From Helicobacter pametensis ATCC 51478 (GTDB lineage Bacteria; Campylobacterota; Campylobacteria; Campylobacterales; Helicobacteraceae), in assembly GCF_000518225.1 (NCBI RefSeq), contig NZ_KI912401.1, forward strand, positions 437,478 through 501,477: 64,000 bases of DNA, in the 5' to 3' direction. Both the position numbers and the translations under genes were made by a program. The notes beneath the pieces were generated by a model. The model ran no database searches. It worked only from the letters and a program-made list of their open reading frames with translations, and was not told the DNA's origin. Positions 17,312 through 26,319 of this stretch are shown here, one piece after another (the first letter of the stretch is position 1; every line of letters starts with the position of its first letter).

Positions 17312-17806
17312 TCAAAATAGATCCAAAACTGCTTGATAGTTTGGCTCAGTTGTAATCTCAGACACAACTTCTTGGTAGATGATTTTTCCTTGTGGATCTA
17401 CAATAATTACTGCACGAGTAAGAAGCCCTCTTAAGGCACTATCATCAATAAGTAATCCATATTTTTTTCCAAACTCTTTGCTTCTAAAATCACTCAAAAC
17501 ACTGAGATTTTCAATCCCCTCAGTTGAGCAGAATCTTCCTTGTGCAAACGGCAAATCCATACTGATCACAAATACTTGCGCATTTTGAAGTTTTGCAGCC
17601 TCAGTATTAAACTTTTTTGTTTGCATTGCACATACGCCTGTATCAAGACTTGGCACTACATTAATGATTTGGTATTTTCCACTTGCACCACCTACTTTGA
17701 CATCACTCAAGTCTTTGCTTGGCAAAGTAATTTCAGGTGCGCTATCACCGATATTCAAAATATTTCCTGCTAGACTTACAGGATTTCCTTGAAAAGTTGG
17801 TTTCAT
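17312..17806 (-). CDS. tpx: Thiol peroxidase (Tpx, atypical 2-Cys peroxiredoxin)
   Basis: This 164-residue enzyme reduces peroxides using thioredoxin. The peroxidatic cysteine lies in VVPSLDTGVCAMQTKKF (Cys59) and the resolving cysteine in GRFCSTEG (Cys93), with the family NxG..APE start. ATG 17806 is preceded by GAGGAAG and is favoured over an upstream TTG (17821). The gene sits alone and antisense between two fragments of a type I restriction system, a sign that the locus has been rearranged. Confidence 0.95.
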   Translation of the reverse strand: MKPTFQGNPVSLAGNILNIGDSAPEITLPSKDLSDVKVGGASGKYQIINVVPSLDTGVCAMQTKKFNTEAAKLQNAQVFVISMDLPFAQGRFCSTEGIENLSVLSDFRSKEFGKKYGLLIDDSALRGLLTRAVIIVDPQGKIIYQEVVSEITTEPNYQAVLDLF

Positions 17807-17921
17807 CGTTATCTTCCTCAATATTTAAGATAAAAATTTTTTGTCCAAAAAGACCCAGAAAATCTATCAAAAAATATATATTTTTAGGTAAATTATAAAA
17901 ATTTGCAGCCTTTGATACTTT

Positions 17922-18137
17922 ATGTACTCTATCGATTCTACTCCTCACACACAAGAAGTGTGGATCTATGACTTGCAAAGTCAGATGAAATTCACTTTGG
18001 TTGAAAATCCACTTCAAGCCAAAGATTTGCAAGATTTTTTGAAATGCTACTGCTAAGGAGATCTCTCCAAGCGCTTGAAAAGTGAGCGATTTAGATGCTT
18101 TTCTTATGAAGAGATCGCAAACAATCAGTTCAAATAG
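17922..18137 (+). pseudogene. Remnant of a type I restriction methylase (HsdM) C-terminal region
   Basis: An ATG-led frame of 44 residues (17922-18056) contains EVWIYDLQSQMKFTLVENP followed by LQAKDLQDFLKCYC, which matches the HsdM block 'vWiYDlRtn.hFTLk.nPL...DL.dFv.CY'. After a frameshift the next frame reads SERFRCFSYEEIANNQFK and stops at 18135-18137, matching the following HsdM block 'eRFR.FsyeEi..rDK'. No intact methylase surrounds it. This is a decayed fragment; the identification rests on my memory of the family and is fairly secure because two consecutive blocks appear in order. Confidence 0.7.
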
Positions 18138-18139
18138 GA

Positions 18140-18508
18140 TTATTTTTTGAGTTTGATTTTGGTAGATGAAATCTTGTGGATTTTGTAATTTTTATATCGA
18201 TTGGAAAATGCCAAAATCAATGCGATCAATGCAACACACGCCGCGCCCAATGCAACATAAATCCAAACCATACCATAGCTCGTATCAGGCACATTTCTAG
18301 CCAAAGTATTGATCTGTGCATGTCCCAAAGCTTCAAAAAACTTCCAAAATGCAAGCATAGCGACACAAATTGCCCCAAAAGCCACAATCCAAGCTACCTT
18401 GCCTGTTGCTTTGATTTTGATGACCTTTTTGGCTAGATCTCCCTCGATCTCGATCCCATCTTGCTGATTGGACATCGCTTGGTTAAGTTCTTCTTGTGTT
18501 GTGATCAT
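18140..18508 (-). CDS. Two-helix membrane protein of unknown function
   Basis: The 122-residue protein has a charged cytoplasmic N-terminus (about 40 residues with NQQDGIEIEGDLAKKVIKIK), two hydrophobic helices (about 38-60 and 82-106) and a strongly basic tail rich in Lys. It starts 9 bases after the lepA stop and is probably co-transcribed with it. I do not recognise a family. Nothing suggests an enzymatic role. Confidence 0.75.
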   Translation of the reverse strand: MITTQEELNQAMSNQQDGIEIEGDLAKKVIKIKATGKVAWIVAFGAICVAMLAFWKFFEALGHAQINTLARNVPDTSYGMVWIYVALGAACVALIALILAFSNRYKNYKIHKISSTKIKLKK

Positions 18509-18516
18509 TTATCCTC

Positions 18517-20307
18517 CTAATCAATCTTAAGCACGCTCAAAAATGCCTCTTGTGGAAGCTCGACTTTGCCGATCGCTTTCATTCTCTTTTTCCCCTCTTT
18601 TTGTTTTTCAAGCAGTTTTCGCTTCCTTGTGATATCCCCTCCATAGCATTTAGCTGTCACATTTTTCCCCATCGATTTCACAGTTTCGCGTGCGATGATT
18701 TTATTGCCTACACTTGCCTGAATCGCCACTTCAAAAAGCTGGCGTGGGATGAGCTCTTTCATCGATTCGACCAATGCCCTGCCCTTTTGATAGGACTTAT
18801 TGCGATCTACGATGATTGAGAGTGCATCGACGACCTCCCCTGCCACACGCACATCAAGCTTGACCAAATCCCCATCACGATACTCAATGGGCTCATAATC
18901 AAAGCTCGCATAGCCCTTGGTGCTAGATTTGAGCTTGTCATAAAAATCCATCACGATCTCATTGCTTGGCAGTGCATATACAAGCATCACGCGACTTTCA
19001 TTGAGGTATTCCATTTTTTCTTGCACCCCTCGACGATTGTTTAGAAGCGTGATCACATTACCAAGATATTCTGTAGGAGTGATGATAGAGGCTCGCACAT
19101 AAGGTTCTTGGATCTTTAAGATTCTCTGCTCTGGTGGGAGTTCGCTTGGGTTTTGCACCCGCACTATTTCTCCATTGGTCAAATGCACCTCATACACCAC
19201 CGTAGGAGCAGTCGCAATCAGATCTAGATCAAACTCTCTCTCAAGTCGTTCTTTGACCACCTCCATATGCAAAAGTCCCAAAAACCCCACACGGAATCCA
19301 AATCCCAAAGCCACAGAGGTTTCAGGCTCAAAAGAGAGGGCAGAATCATTGAGTTTGAGCTTATTGAGTGCATCACGCAACTCTTCAAATCTATCTGTTT
19401 GGATAGGATAGATTCCAGCAAACACAAAAGGCTTAGCCGGCATAAAGCCCTCCACTGCCTCACTTGTGGGATTCTCAAAATCTGTCATCGTATCACCCAC
19501 AGCAATATCTGTGAGACTTTTAAGTCCCAAAGACACGATTCCAATCTCTCCACAAGAAAGCTTGGAAGTCTTTTGCTGATGGATAGGATGAGGATACATC
19601 AGATTTAGCACTTCATGGGTTTTTTGGGTATTCATCATTGTGATTTTTTGTCCCACTTCAATGCTCCCATCAATCACCCTCACAAGTGAGAGTGCCCCCA
19701 AATAATTATCAAACCAAGAATCATAAATGAGTGCCTTAGTCGGAGCATCTGGGTTGCCACTAGGAGCGGGGATCTTTTCTACAATCGCCTCTAGCAGAGC
19801 TTTGATCCCTATCCCACTTTTGGCACTCACTTCCAAAGCTTCAGAGCAATCAAGTCCGATTGTGTTCTCAATATCATCTTTGACACTTTGAGGATCGCTT
19901 GCGGGCAGATCGATCTTATTGAGTACAGGCAAGATCTCAAGATTATTCTCAAGTGCGATATAGACATTGGCAATCGTTTGGGCCTCTACTCCTTGCGTGC
20001 TATCCACCACTAGCAATGCTCCCTCACAGCTACTAAGACTTCTACTCACTTCATAGCTAAAATCTACATGCCCTGGGGTATCGATGAGATTGAGGATGTA
20101 TTGCTCCCCTTGATAAGTGTAGGTTAGCCTCACAGATTGAGCCTTGATTGTGATTCCACGCTCTTTTTCGATATCCATCGTGTCCATCACTTGGCTTGTC
20201 ATCTCTCGATCACTAATCGCCCCACATTCTTGGATCAATCGATCTGCTAGCGTGCTTTTGCCATGATCGATATGAGCAATGATTGAAAAATTTCGGATAT
20301 TTTGCAT
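18517..20307 (-). CDS. lepA: Elongation factor 4 (ribosomal back-translocase)
   Basis: This 596-residue translational GTPase has G1 AHIDHGKST near the start, G3 DTPGHVDF, G4 NKIDLP and the LepA-specific C-terminal domain ending with [31 protein letters not shown] (read in parts). EF4 binds stalled ribosomes and helps under stress. The family start [16 protein letters not shown] fits ATG 20307 rather than an upstream TTG at 20313. The upstream gap holds a G-quadruplex-type sequence. Confidence 0.97.
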   Translation of the reverse strand: MQNIRNFSIIAHIDHGKSTLADRLIQECGAISDREMTSQVMDTMDIEKERGITIKAQSVRLTYTYQGEQYILNLIDTPGHVDFSYEVSRSLSSCEGALLVVDSTQGVEAQTIANVYIALENNLEILPVLNKIDLPASDPQSVKDDIENTIGLDCSEALEVSAKSGIGIKALLEAIVEKIPAPSGNPDAPTKALIYDSWFDNYLGALSLVRVIDGSIEVGQKITMMNTQKTHEVLNLMYPHPIHQQKTSKLSCGEIGIVSLGLKSLTDIAVGDTMTDFENPTSEAVEGFMPAKPFVFAGIYPIQTDRFEELRDALNKLKLNDSALSFEPETSVALGFGFRVGFLGLLHMEVVKERLEREFDLDLIATAPTVVYEVHLTNGEIVRVQNPSELPPEQRILKIQEPYVRASIITPTEYLGNVITLLNNRRGVQEKMEYLNESRVMLVYALPSNEIVMDFYDKLKSSTKGYASFDYEPIEYRDGDLVKLDVRVAGEVVDALSIIVDRNKSYQKGRALVESMKELIPRQLFEVAIQASVGNKIIARETVKSMGKNVTAKCYGGDITRKRKLLEKQKEGKKRMKAIGKVELPQEAFLSVLKID

Positions 20308-20363
20308 AATCAAACCTAGAGATAAAATAAAAGGAGGATTTTACAATACTTAAAAGTTTTTTA

Positions 20364-20386
20364 CCCCCTCCCCCTTCTCCCACCCC
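20364..20386 (-). other. Putative G-quadruplex upstream of lepA
   Basis: On the minus strand four G-runs (4, 3, 5 and 5 G) are separated by 1, 4 and 1 bases. It lies after the catalase-like gene stop and about 55 bases before the lepA start. It could form an RNA or DNA quadruplex in the lepA leader or at the upstream transcript end. Confidence 0.55.
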
Positions 20387-20396
20387 ACCTCAATGA

Positions 20397-21359
20397 TTAT
20401 TGACGGAATCCAAAAGTGATCCCATAAGCTTCATTTCTAATGTCAAATAATGGATCTTTTGGTGCTCCTACACCTTGAGGGATCTCTGATGGGAAATAAA
20501 CTTCAGCATTACACTCCAATCCACTGTATTGCTCAGCCTGCAATGTCCCGACAAAAACCTCTTTGTGCTTTCCTTTCCACAAAGCAGTCGTATCATCTGT
20601 AGCATCTCCCTTATTGGCATAAACCAAATACATCTCATAAGCGATAGGCTTCTTGGCTACTCTTTGCTTCAAATCTTCTTCCAAGAATGCATCACCTTTA
20701 GTCTTGAGCTCCTGATCAGAGAGATATTTCACACCCTCAACTGGGACAAACTTCCATCTAGCTGGGAGCATCTTTCCACTCTTTTTGTCTTTGAAGTAAA
20801 ATGTATGGATGCTGTAATAAGCGGTATTTGCCACACTTGGAGTGATCCCCATCTGATCTGTGTATTCCACAAACTTTCGATAAGAATCAACTTCTTTCAT
20901 CAAGCGCTGAATCTTTTCTTGATCCACCTTACCATTCACAGGCAGTCGCATCTCAAAAAACTGTCCAAACTCCTCAGGTGTGCGTGCAAAATTGATCTCT
21001 GTCCCAAGCATCACCATCGTCCAAGTTTCATTTTGTCCTTGGATTCTCAAAGCCAATCCTCTAGGCTTGCTTTTATCACTCATCACTGCCCCACCAAGAG
21101 AGTAACGAAACTCTACAGGGATTTTTCCCTCACCAAGCATGGGCACATCGATGATTGAAGTGATGTTTTTATCTGGAGTGAAGCTTCCACCCGCACAAAA
21201 ACCTTTTGCGTGATTAACCTTTTGCTTTGGATTCTTTGGATCCCCATTGAGTTGTTTGAAAATCTCAGCAATCCTTTGAGCATCATAGCTCTCTTGAGCA
21301 TAACCTGCAACACTTCCACACAACAAAGCAGCCACAATAAGACTTAAACTTTTTTTCAT
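20397..21359 (-). CDS. Periplasmic catalase-like heme protein (SrpA family)
   Basis: The 320-residue protein has a Sec signal peptide (residues 1-21, ending AGYA). A reduced catalase fold follows: VNHAKGFCAGGSF carries the distal His, and the C-terminal IRNEAYGITFGF carries the presumed axial Tyr. Epsilonproteobacteria carry such SrpA/KatA-related proteins (HP0485 in H. pylori), which have peroxidase-like rather than strong catalase activity. The short length (canonical catalase is about 480 or more) supports this subfamily. It is divergent from the autotransporter gene. Confidence 0.9.
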   Translation of the reverse strand: MKKSLSLIVAALLCGSVAGYAQESYDAQRIAEIFKQLNGDPKNPKQKVNHAKGFCAGGSFTPDKNITSIIDVPMLGEGKIPVEFRYSLGGAVMSDKSKPRGLALRIQGQNETWTMVMLGTEINFARTPEEFGQFFEMRLPVNGKVDQEKIQRLMKEVDSYRKFVEYTDQMGITPSVANTAYYSIHTFYFKDKKSGKMLPARWKFVPVEGVKYLSDQELKTKGDAFLEEDLKQRVAKKPIAYEMYLVYANKGDATDDTTALWKGKHKEVFVGTLQAEQYSGLECNAEVYFPSEIPQGVGAPKDPLFDIRNEAYGITFGFRQ

Positions 21360-21766
21360 TTATTCTCCTTTGATTTTGGAACCAAAAAGCTTATCTTGTA
21401 AAGATAAATAAATTTTTTCTTTTAAGAAAAAATCAAATAAAAGAAGTCCGATACAAAGTATTCACAATGTAATATTTTTCTATTTCATTAATACAACTTA
21501 ATAAATTCTAATTTCATCAACTTAAAAAATGACTAATTTTAGAGTCAAAAATCACTTGCATTTAGTCATTTCTAGCTATCTCAAAAACGGGTTAAAACCC
21601 CAAAAATACGAAATCTTTGATCAATCCAAAAATACAAAATAAATTTTGAATCCAATTCAAATCAACCAATGATGTGATTCAAAGATTTGAATCCAAAATC
21701 TTTTCAGACAATAAAAGACGGAGCCTATCAGATGGTTCTTTAAAAAATTTTTAAAAAGAGGAGCTT
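21360..21766. other. 407-base divergent intergenic region with palindromes
   Basis: This A/T-rich gap separates the leftward catalase-like gene and the rightward autotransporter. No gene or RNA was found. It holds two palindromic elements (21646-21660 and 21676-21693) that share TTTGAATCC, then AGAGGAG as the ribosome-binding site for the ATG at 21770. No clear -10 box could be fixed. Confidence 0.5.
21646..21693. promoter_or_regulatory. Pair of palindromic operator-like elements
   Basis: TTGAATCCAATTCAA (21646-21660) has 6-bp arms around 3 bases, and GATTCAAAGATTTGAATC (21676-21693) has perfect 8-bp arms around 2 bases. The shared 9-mer TTTGAATCC begins at 21645 and at 21686, exactly 41 bases or about four helical turns apart. 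They lie 75-125 bases before the autotransporter start. They could bind a dimeric regulator cooperatively; no regulator is identified. Confidence 0.45.
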
Positions 21767-24700
21767 GTGATGATTTCTGATTACAGAAAACACTTGTCTA
21801 GGAATTTTAAGCCAATCGTTTCAACTGCGTTGATGTTCAATCTTGCTTTTGCCGCTTCATATGGGTCCAATCATTGGATAGCTCCAAAACTTGGGGATGA
21901 TCCAAGGGGGAAATTTGTATACGAAGTGACAGGTCAAGGAGGAAGGTCATACATAGGTGCTCTTGATCATTTTTCTGTGGAGACAAATGATCAAAATGCA
22001 TATGGACTTGGAATCTGGATCGCTCAGAATCAAACTGCCACTATTGATTGGGGTGGAGGAAATCCTCTTGTATTGACTTCAACTGTTTCCACAGAAAAAG
22101 AAAATAATTTTAAAGCAGTAGGGCTTTTTGTAGGTGGTTCCAATACGGTTGTATTTTCACATAGAGGATCAAATGACATTATTTTTAAAGTAACAAATAA
22201 GCATGGAACTGCGATTGGGTATGAAGCAGATGGATGGAATAGTCAAAGTACACACATGAATCTCGATCATGTATTTTTCTCAGTAAAAGGTGAAAGAGCG
22301 TATGGATTTTATTTTGATCGATCTAGCGGAATCGTCAGTGAGGAAGAAGGTCCGATTAAAGGGATCATTGAGGGAACAAAAGAAGCTGCTGCTTTTGAGA
22401 TTCTTGAGGGAAATAATAATGTAGGCAAATTAGTCAATGTTGATCTAAAAGTTTCAGCAGAACATGCATTTGGAATCAAACTTGAAAAGGATGTGGAATC
22501 TTTAATATTCTCAAGATATCCAAATACAGGTCAGATTATTTTCAAAAAAGGGAGCATTACTGGCGAGGAAGAAGCCGCTGGAATTTATGCCTTGCCCAAA
22601 CCCTCCAAATCTATACAAATTTACTCTGAATTTTCCTCAGGAAATCCGGTTGTGTTTGGTGAAGGATCAATCTCTGGAAAAAATGCATATGGAATTGAAA
22701 TTGGACCTGATACATCTTCCGGTGGTGTAAGAACTCTTATGGTCAGTGATCTAAAGTTTGATAAAGATTCAATCCAAGGAAAAAATAAAAGTGTTGGTGT
22801 ATTTATCGCACACGATGCTGGAGATGTTTATATCAGCAGAGCTGTCGAAGGAGGAGTAAATATATTTCAAACTGGAGCAATCAGTCATGGGAAACTCAAC
22901 TCAGCTTTCTATGTTTCAAGTAATGCTAGACTCAAAGCAGATACTGATAGCATAGCCTTTAGAGAAAGATCTGTAGGTGGAGAGGATTCTCCAACAAGTT
23001 CACTACTCTATTTTGAAAGAGGTGGATCTTTTGATAGTAAACTAGTTGATTCATCTGGGCATTTCCTTATGGACAAAGATTCTGTTATTGGACAATCTGC
23101 TTCGCTTATCTATCTCTCTTCTGTCCAAACAGGAGAACCCAAGAACAAAACCTCAATAGTCAATGGTTTAAGTTTGGCTTCTCCTAGTCAAGCATCTATT
23201 CATGGAATCAAAGAAGGAAACTTAATCTATGCTGATGGCTCAAAAGGAGCTGTTTCAGCTATATTTAAAGACCTAGAGATAGAGAGCGATACTGTCGTAT
23301 CAGATGATAATCTCACTTTCATACATCTCTCTAGTGGATCAGATTTCACACTTAAATTTGAAGGATCCAACAAAATAAGACCTCTTTCTGGATCTGGGAA
23401 TACATATGGATATTTGATCGATAGTCCAAGCTCAGATGAAAATATTCATCTCTCTTTTGAAAATCCTTTAACAATCTCACTTGCATCAAAAAATAAAAGT
23501 GTCTATGGGGTTTATTTCAAAAGAGGTGGTGGAAATATCAATTTTCTAGCAGATTCTAATGTGCTTATCTCATCTCAACCAGCCCCTAAGGATCAAAGTG
23601 TTTATCTGTTTTACAACGAAGGAGAGAATGTAACTATCAAAAAAGGAGGTGGATTTGCTGATATTCGATCCGGCTCTCAAGCTTATCAGCAAGTTGCCTT
23701 TGGCTTCTATGATGAGTTAAGTAGTTCACTTCACTTTGCAAAAAATACGACATTTCAAGATATCTCTTCAGGTTCTAAGCAAGCAAGTGGGATCTATTCA
23801 GCATTGGGTGGAATGAAAATTGAGTTTGCTGACTCTTCTTCTCTATTGGAATTTAAAAAGATCAAATCTGATTCTGCTGAGGCAAACGGAATCGTTGCTG
23901 GAGGAGATTTAAACATTAGTGGAAATGGACTCCTTGCATTTGATCAAATCGAAGGAAAAACTGGATCAGCTGCTTTTAAATTTATGGGAGGCAACAATGA
24001 CACAATCTCTATCCACGATACCTCTCTCTACTTTGGTCTCTCTGGTACTCAATCTGGGCTTGCATCAATGGAACAAAATGGCACAATCACTCTAGATCAC
24101 TCACTTCTAGCTATCAATTTCCAATCACCTATATCAAAGATTGAAAATGATCCATCCAATAGTCATCAACTCACACTCAATCTCACAAATGGTTCAAGAG
24201 TCATTCTTGGAGGAACAAATGGAAAATACACCATCGATACTCTTAAGGCAAATGGATCATTTGATCATAGTCTGTCCAATTTCCTAGCAAACACTAAAGA
24301 TTTCAAGGGAAATGTGATCGATCTCTCTTCAACTCCAAGTCTTAAAGATGGGAAGATTGTTTTTGATGATGTCAATCAACTCAAAGATAGAGATCAGTTT
24401 AGAACTCTAATCATTGGAGATACAAGCAAAGCCAATTCAAAAGGATTGGAAGGAGACAATCTTCTCTTTAGATTGTATGTCAATCCAAATGGATCCGATC
24501 ATGTTGTAGTGGATAAAGCAATATTTGGTGATAAACAAACCCAACAAAACCACTTTATTCAAGCAATCTTTAGTCAAGAAGGCATTAAAGAAATCAATAA
24601 AAATGGCTTCAATCGCTATCAAGATATCGTTCTGGCTAAAGTCAAGGATGATCTCAAAAACAGGGTTATTTTCCACACCTTTACTCCAGATACTGAAAAA

Positions 24701-26143
24701 TCTTCCAAAAATCTTCTCAGTGTTGGTGGGGGTTTTAACTATTTCCTCGTCGATATGAAGCAAGCAGATCATGATGGATATCATTTCTACTATATCCCCA
24801 AAGGAAGTCATCTTTATACTGGAGAGATACAACAAGCCTATGTTGATGCAGGAATCCAAGCTAATCTCTCACTCTATCAAGCATTCCTTTCTAATCTTGA
24901 TACGATCAATAAGCGTATGGGAGAGTTGAGGAATGATCCTACAAGTGTTGGTGTCTGGACAAGAATCTTTAATGGAAGACAAACTCTCAACTTCAACCAT
25001 TCAAATCAATCCAATTACACCACAGCTCAAGTTGGTGTAGATAAGCGGCTTGCTTATTCAGATTCTTCTCTTTATATTGGAGGAGCTCTAGCCTATACGC
25101 ACAATCAAAGTGATTTCCAAAACCAAAGGGTTGAATCCCTATCACCTGCTCCACTTAATTCATCCAAGATTCATAGCGGAAGTGTTGATGTATATGTGAG
25201 CTATATTCAAGATAATGGATGGTATGAAGATACTGATGCTAAGTTCTCTTTCTTCTACAACAAGCTTGGAACATCTGATGATCAAAGCTATAGTGCCAAT
25301 GCCTTTGGTGTTCTCTTACAAGAAGAAGTAGGTTATCGCTTCAATGTTCCTCAAAACTTCTTCATTGATCCCCAGATGCAAGTCGGTGTTGGATACCTTA
25401 GTGATCAAAAACTCACTCAAAAAAGTGATCTTGGAGATTTATCAATCTCAGAGGATGGAGTGATTGATCTTAAATCTAGAGTTGGAGTGAATTGGGGATA
25501 TGACTTCAAAGATTTCTTTGATGCTGATTCAAAAGCTAATGCCAAGCTTTATGTAGGGACTTACTATGTATATGAGGGGATACTCCAAGGTGATAATCAC
25601 ATGGAATCCAATGGCAAGCATGCAGATCTCAATCCCTATGAATCTAGCAACCATCGTTTTGTTCTCAATGCTGGAACTTCTATTGCCTTCAATGATCAGA
25701 CAAGAATCTATATGGATGCAGAGAAGAGCTTTGGGGGAGATATCAGGACAGATTATGCAATCAATGCTGGGGTAAGAGTGGCATTTGGACTTAAAAATCA
25801 AGCAAAAGAAGAAATTCATAAGCTTGAAACTCAAGAATCAGAGGCTAACCAAGATCACTCCAAAGTAAGTGCTCTTCCCCTATCTCAAGCAAAACTTCAA
25901 AAGACTGCAATCAAAACCACATTCTATCTTGAGATTTTAAAGTCAAAAGATAAGTTAAGTAAGCAAGAATCAGATGAGATTGCCAAATATCGTCATATCA
26001 CACAGCTCAATCCTGATGGAAGCACAAGCTATCTTGTAGGACCCTACTCATCAGAAATAGAAGCTCAGAGCAAAATCTCAAAGATCTCACACCTTCTTGA
26101 GGTATTGCACTCAAGTGCTAAAGTGGTCAAACTAGATAAGTAA
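21767..26143 (+). CDS. VacA-like autotransporter with a C-terminal SPOR-like periplasmic tail
   Basis: A 1458-residue protein. The signal peptide is residues 1 to about 29 (STALMFNLAFA). The passenger (about 30-1020) is a likely beta-helix with loose repeats of the form 'GSI.GE/K..A.GIY/EI' (for example ITGEEEAAGIYAL and ISGKNAYGIEIG). The Helicobacter autotransporter domain starts near 1023 (AYVDAGIQANLSLYQAFLSN, then INKRMGELR...GVWTRIFNG) and its last strand is GVRVAFGL (about 1336-1343). Unusually about 115 residues follow. They include TFYLEILKSKDK and SYLVGPYSSEIEAQSKISK, which resemble the two halves of a SPOR peptidoglycan-binding domain. ATG 21770 is an alternative start. The passenger is probably an adhesin or surface protein; no toxin function is shown. 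Confidence 0.88.
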   Translation: MMISDYRKHLSRNFKPIVSTALMFNLAFAASYGSNHWIAPKLGDDPRGKFVYEVTGQGGRSYIGALDHFSVETNDQNAYGLGIWIAQNQTATIDWGGGNPLVLTSTVSTEKENNFKAVGLFVGGSNTVVFSHRGSNDIIFKVTNKHGTAIGYEADGWNSQSTHMNLDHVFFSVKGERAYGFYFDRSSGIVSEEEGPIKGIIEGTKEAAAFEILEGNNNVGKLVNVDLKVSAEHAFGIKLEKDVESLIFSRYPNTGQIIFKKGSITGEEEAAGIYALPKPSKSIQIYSEFSSGNPVVFGEGSISGKNAYGIEIGPDTSSGGVRTLMVSDLKFDKDSIQGKNKSVGVFIAHDAGDVYISRAVEGGVNIFQTGAISHGKLNSAFYVSSNARLKADTDSIAFRERSVGGEDSPTSSLLYFERGGSFDSKLVDSSGHFLMDKDSVIGQSASLIYLSSVQTGEPKNKTSIVNGLSLASPSQASIHGIKEGNLIYADGSKGAVSAIFKDLEIESDTVVSDDNLTFIHLSSGSDFTLKFEGSNKIRPLSGSGNTYGYLIDSPSSDENIHLSFENPLTISLASKNKSVYGVYFKRGGGNINFLADSNVLISSQPAPKDQSVYLFYNEGENVTIKKGGGFADIRSGSQAYQQVAFGFYDELSSSLHFAKNTTFQDISSGSKQASGIYSALGGMKIEFADSSSLLEFKKIKSDSAEANGIVAGGDLNISGNGLLAFDQIEGKTGSAAFKFMGGNNDTISIHDTSLYFGLSGTQSGLASMEQNGTITLDHSLLAINFQSPISKIENDPSNSHQLTLNLTNGSRVILGGTNGKYTIDTLKANGSFDHSLSNFLANTKDFKGNVIDLSSTPSLKDGKIVFDDVNQLKDRDQFRTLIIGDTSKANSKGLEGDNLLFRLYVNPNGSDHVVVDKAIFGDKQTQQNHFIQAIFSQEGIKEINKNGFNRYQDIVLAKVKDDLKNRVIFHTFTPDTEKSSKNLLSVGGGFNYFLVDMKQADHDGYHFYYIPKGSHLYTGEIQQAYVDAGIQANLSLYQAFLSNLDTINKRMGELRNDPTSVGVWTRIFNGRQTLNFNHSNQSNYTTAQVGVDKRLAYSDSSLYIGGALAYTHNQSDFQNQRVESLSPAPLNSSKIHSGSVDVYVSYIQDNGWYEDTDAKFSFFYNKLGTSDDQSYSANAFGVLLQEEVGYRFNVPQNFFIDPQMQVGVGYLSDQKLTQKSDLGDLSISEDGVIDLKSRVGVNWGYDFKDFFDADSKANAKLYVGTYYVYEGILQGDNHMESNGKHADLNPYESSNHRFVLNAGTSIAFNDQTRIYMDAEKSFGGDIRTDYAINAGVRVAFGLKNQAKEEIHKLETQESEANQDHSKVSALPLSQAKLQKTAIKTTFYLEILKSKDKLSKQESDEIAKYRHITQLNPDGSTSYLVGPYSSEIEAQSKISKISHLLEVLHSSAKVVKLDK

Positions 26144-26167
26144 AGTTTGGCTTAGAGATCAATGTGT

Positions 26168-26186
26168 AAAAAAAAAGGGGGGGGGG
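26168..26186 (+). repeat. Composite A9G10 tract after the autotransporter stop
   Basis: Nine A (26168-26176) and ten G (26177-26186) begin 25 bases past the autotransporter TAA, outside any coding sequence. The design is the same as the tracts at 6174, 51997 and 58382. Confidence 0.9.
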
Positions 26187-26207
26187 TGGCAAAGAACATA
26201 ATTTCAT

Positions 26208-26239
26208 AGGGCCATCGATTAGAATCCCTCGATGGCCCT
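26208..26239 (+). terminator. Strong hairpin, probable autotransporter terminator
   Basis: A perfect 11-bp stem (AGGGCCATCGA / TCGATGGCCCT) with a 10-base loop follows the autotransporter gene and its A9G10 tract. It is trailed by a moderately T-rich sequence (GTTGTTTT), so it is probably an intrinsic terminator, able to act on either strand. Confidence 0.6.
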
Positions 26240-26287
26240 AAAGAGTTGTTTTCATGTTCATCCCCCCTCCTTTTTTATAGTGTTCAT

Positions 26288-26317
26288 CCCACTTCTTTTA
26301 CAAGAAGTGGGGGGGGG
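26288..26317 (-). terminator. Hairpin fused to a G9 tract at the end of the Sel1-like gene
   Basis: CCCACTTCTT and AAGAAGTGGG form a 10-bp stem with a 4-base loop (26288-26311), and the 3' arm runs into a G9 run (26309-26317), 2 bases from the stop of the leftward gene. On the minus strand the order is stop, C9, stem-loop. A C6TCCT6 run (26262-26276) lies beyond it. Length changes in the G run would alter the stem pairing. Confidence 0.55.
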
Positions 26318-26319
26318 TG

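Noticed and set aside
17745-18032. Minus-strand frame of 95 codons upstream of tpx
   Set aside because: It overlaps the tpx start and the hsdM-like remnant on the other strand, and the plus-strand translation is the one that resembles a known family.
24437-24859. 140-codon minus-strand frame inside the autotransporter
   Set aside because: It is antisense to a continuous, domain-bearing gene with no start signal; a shadow.
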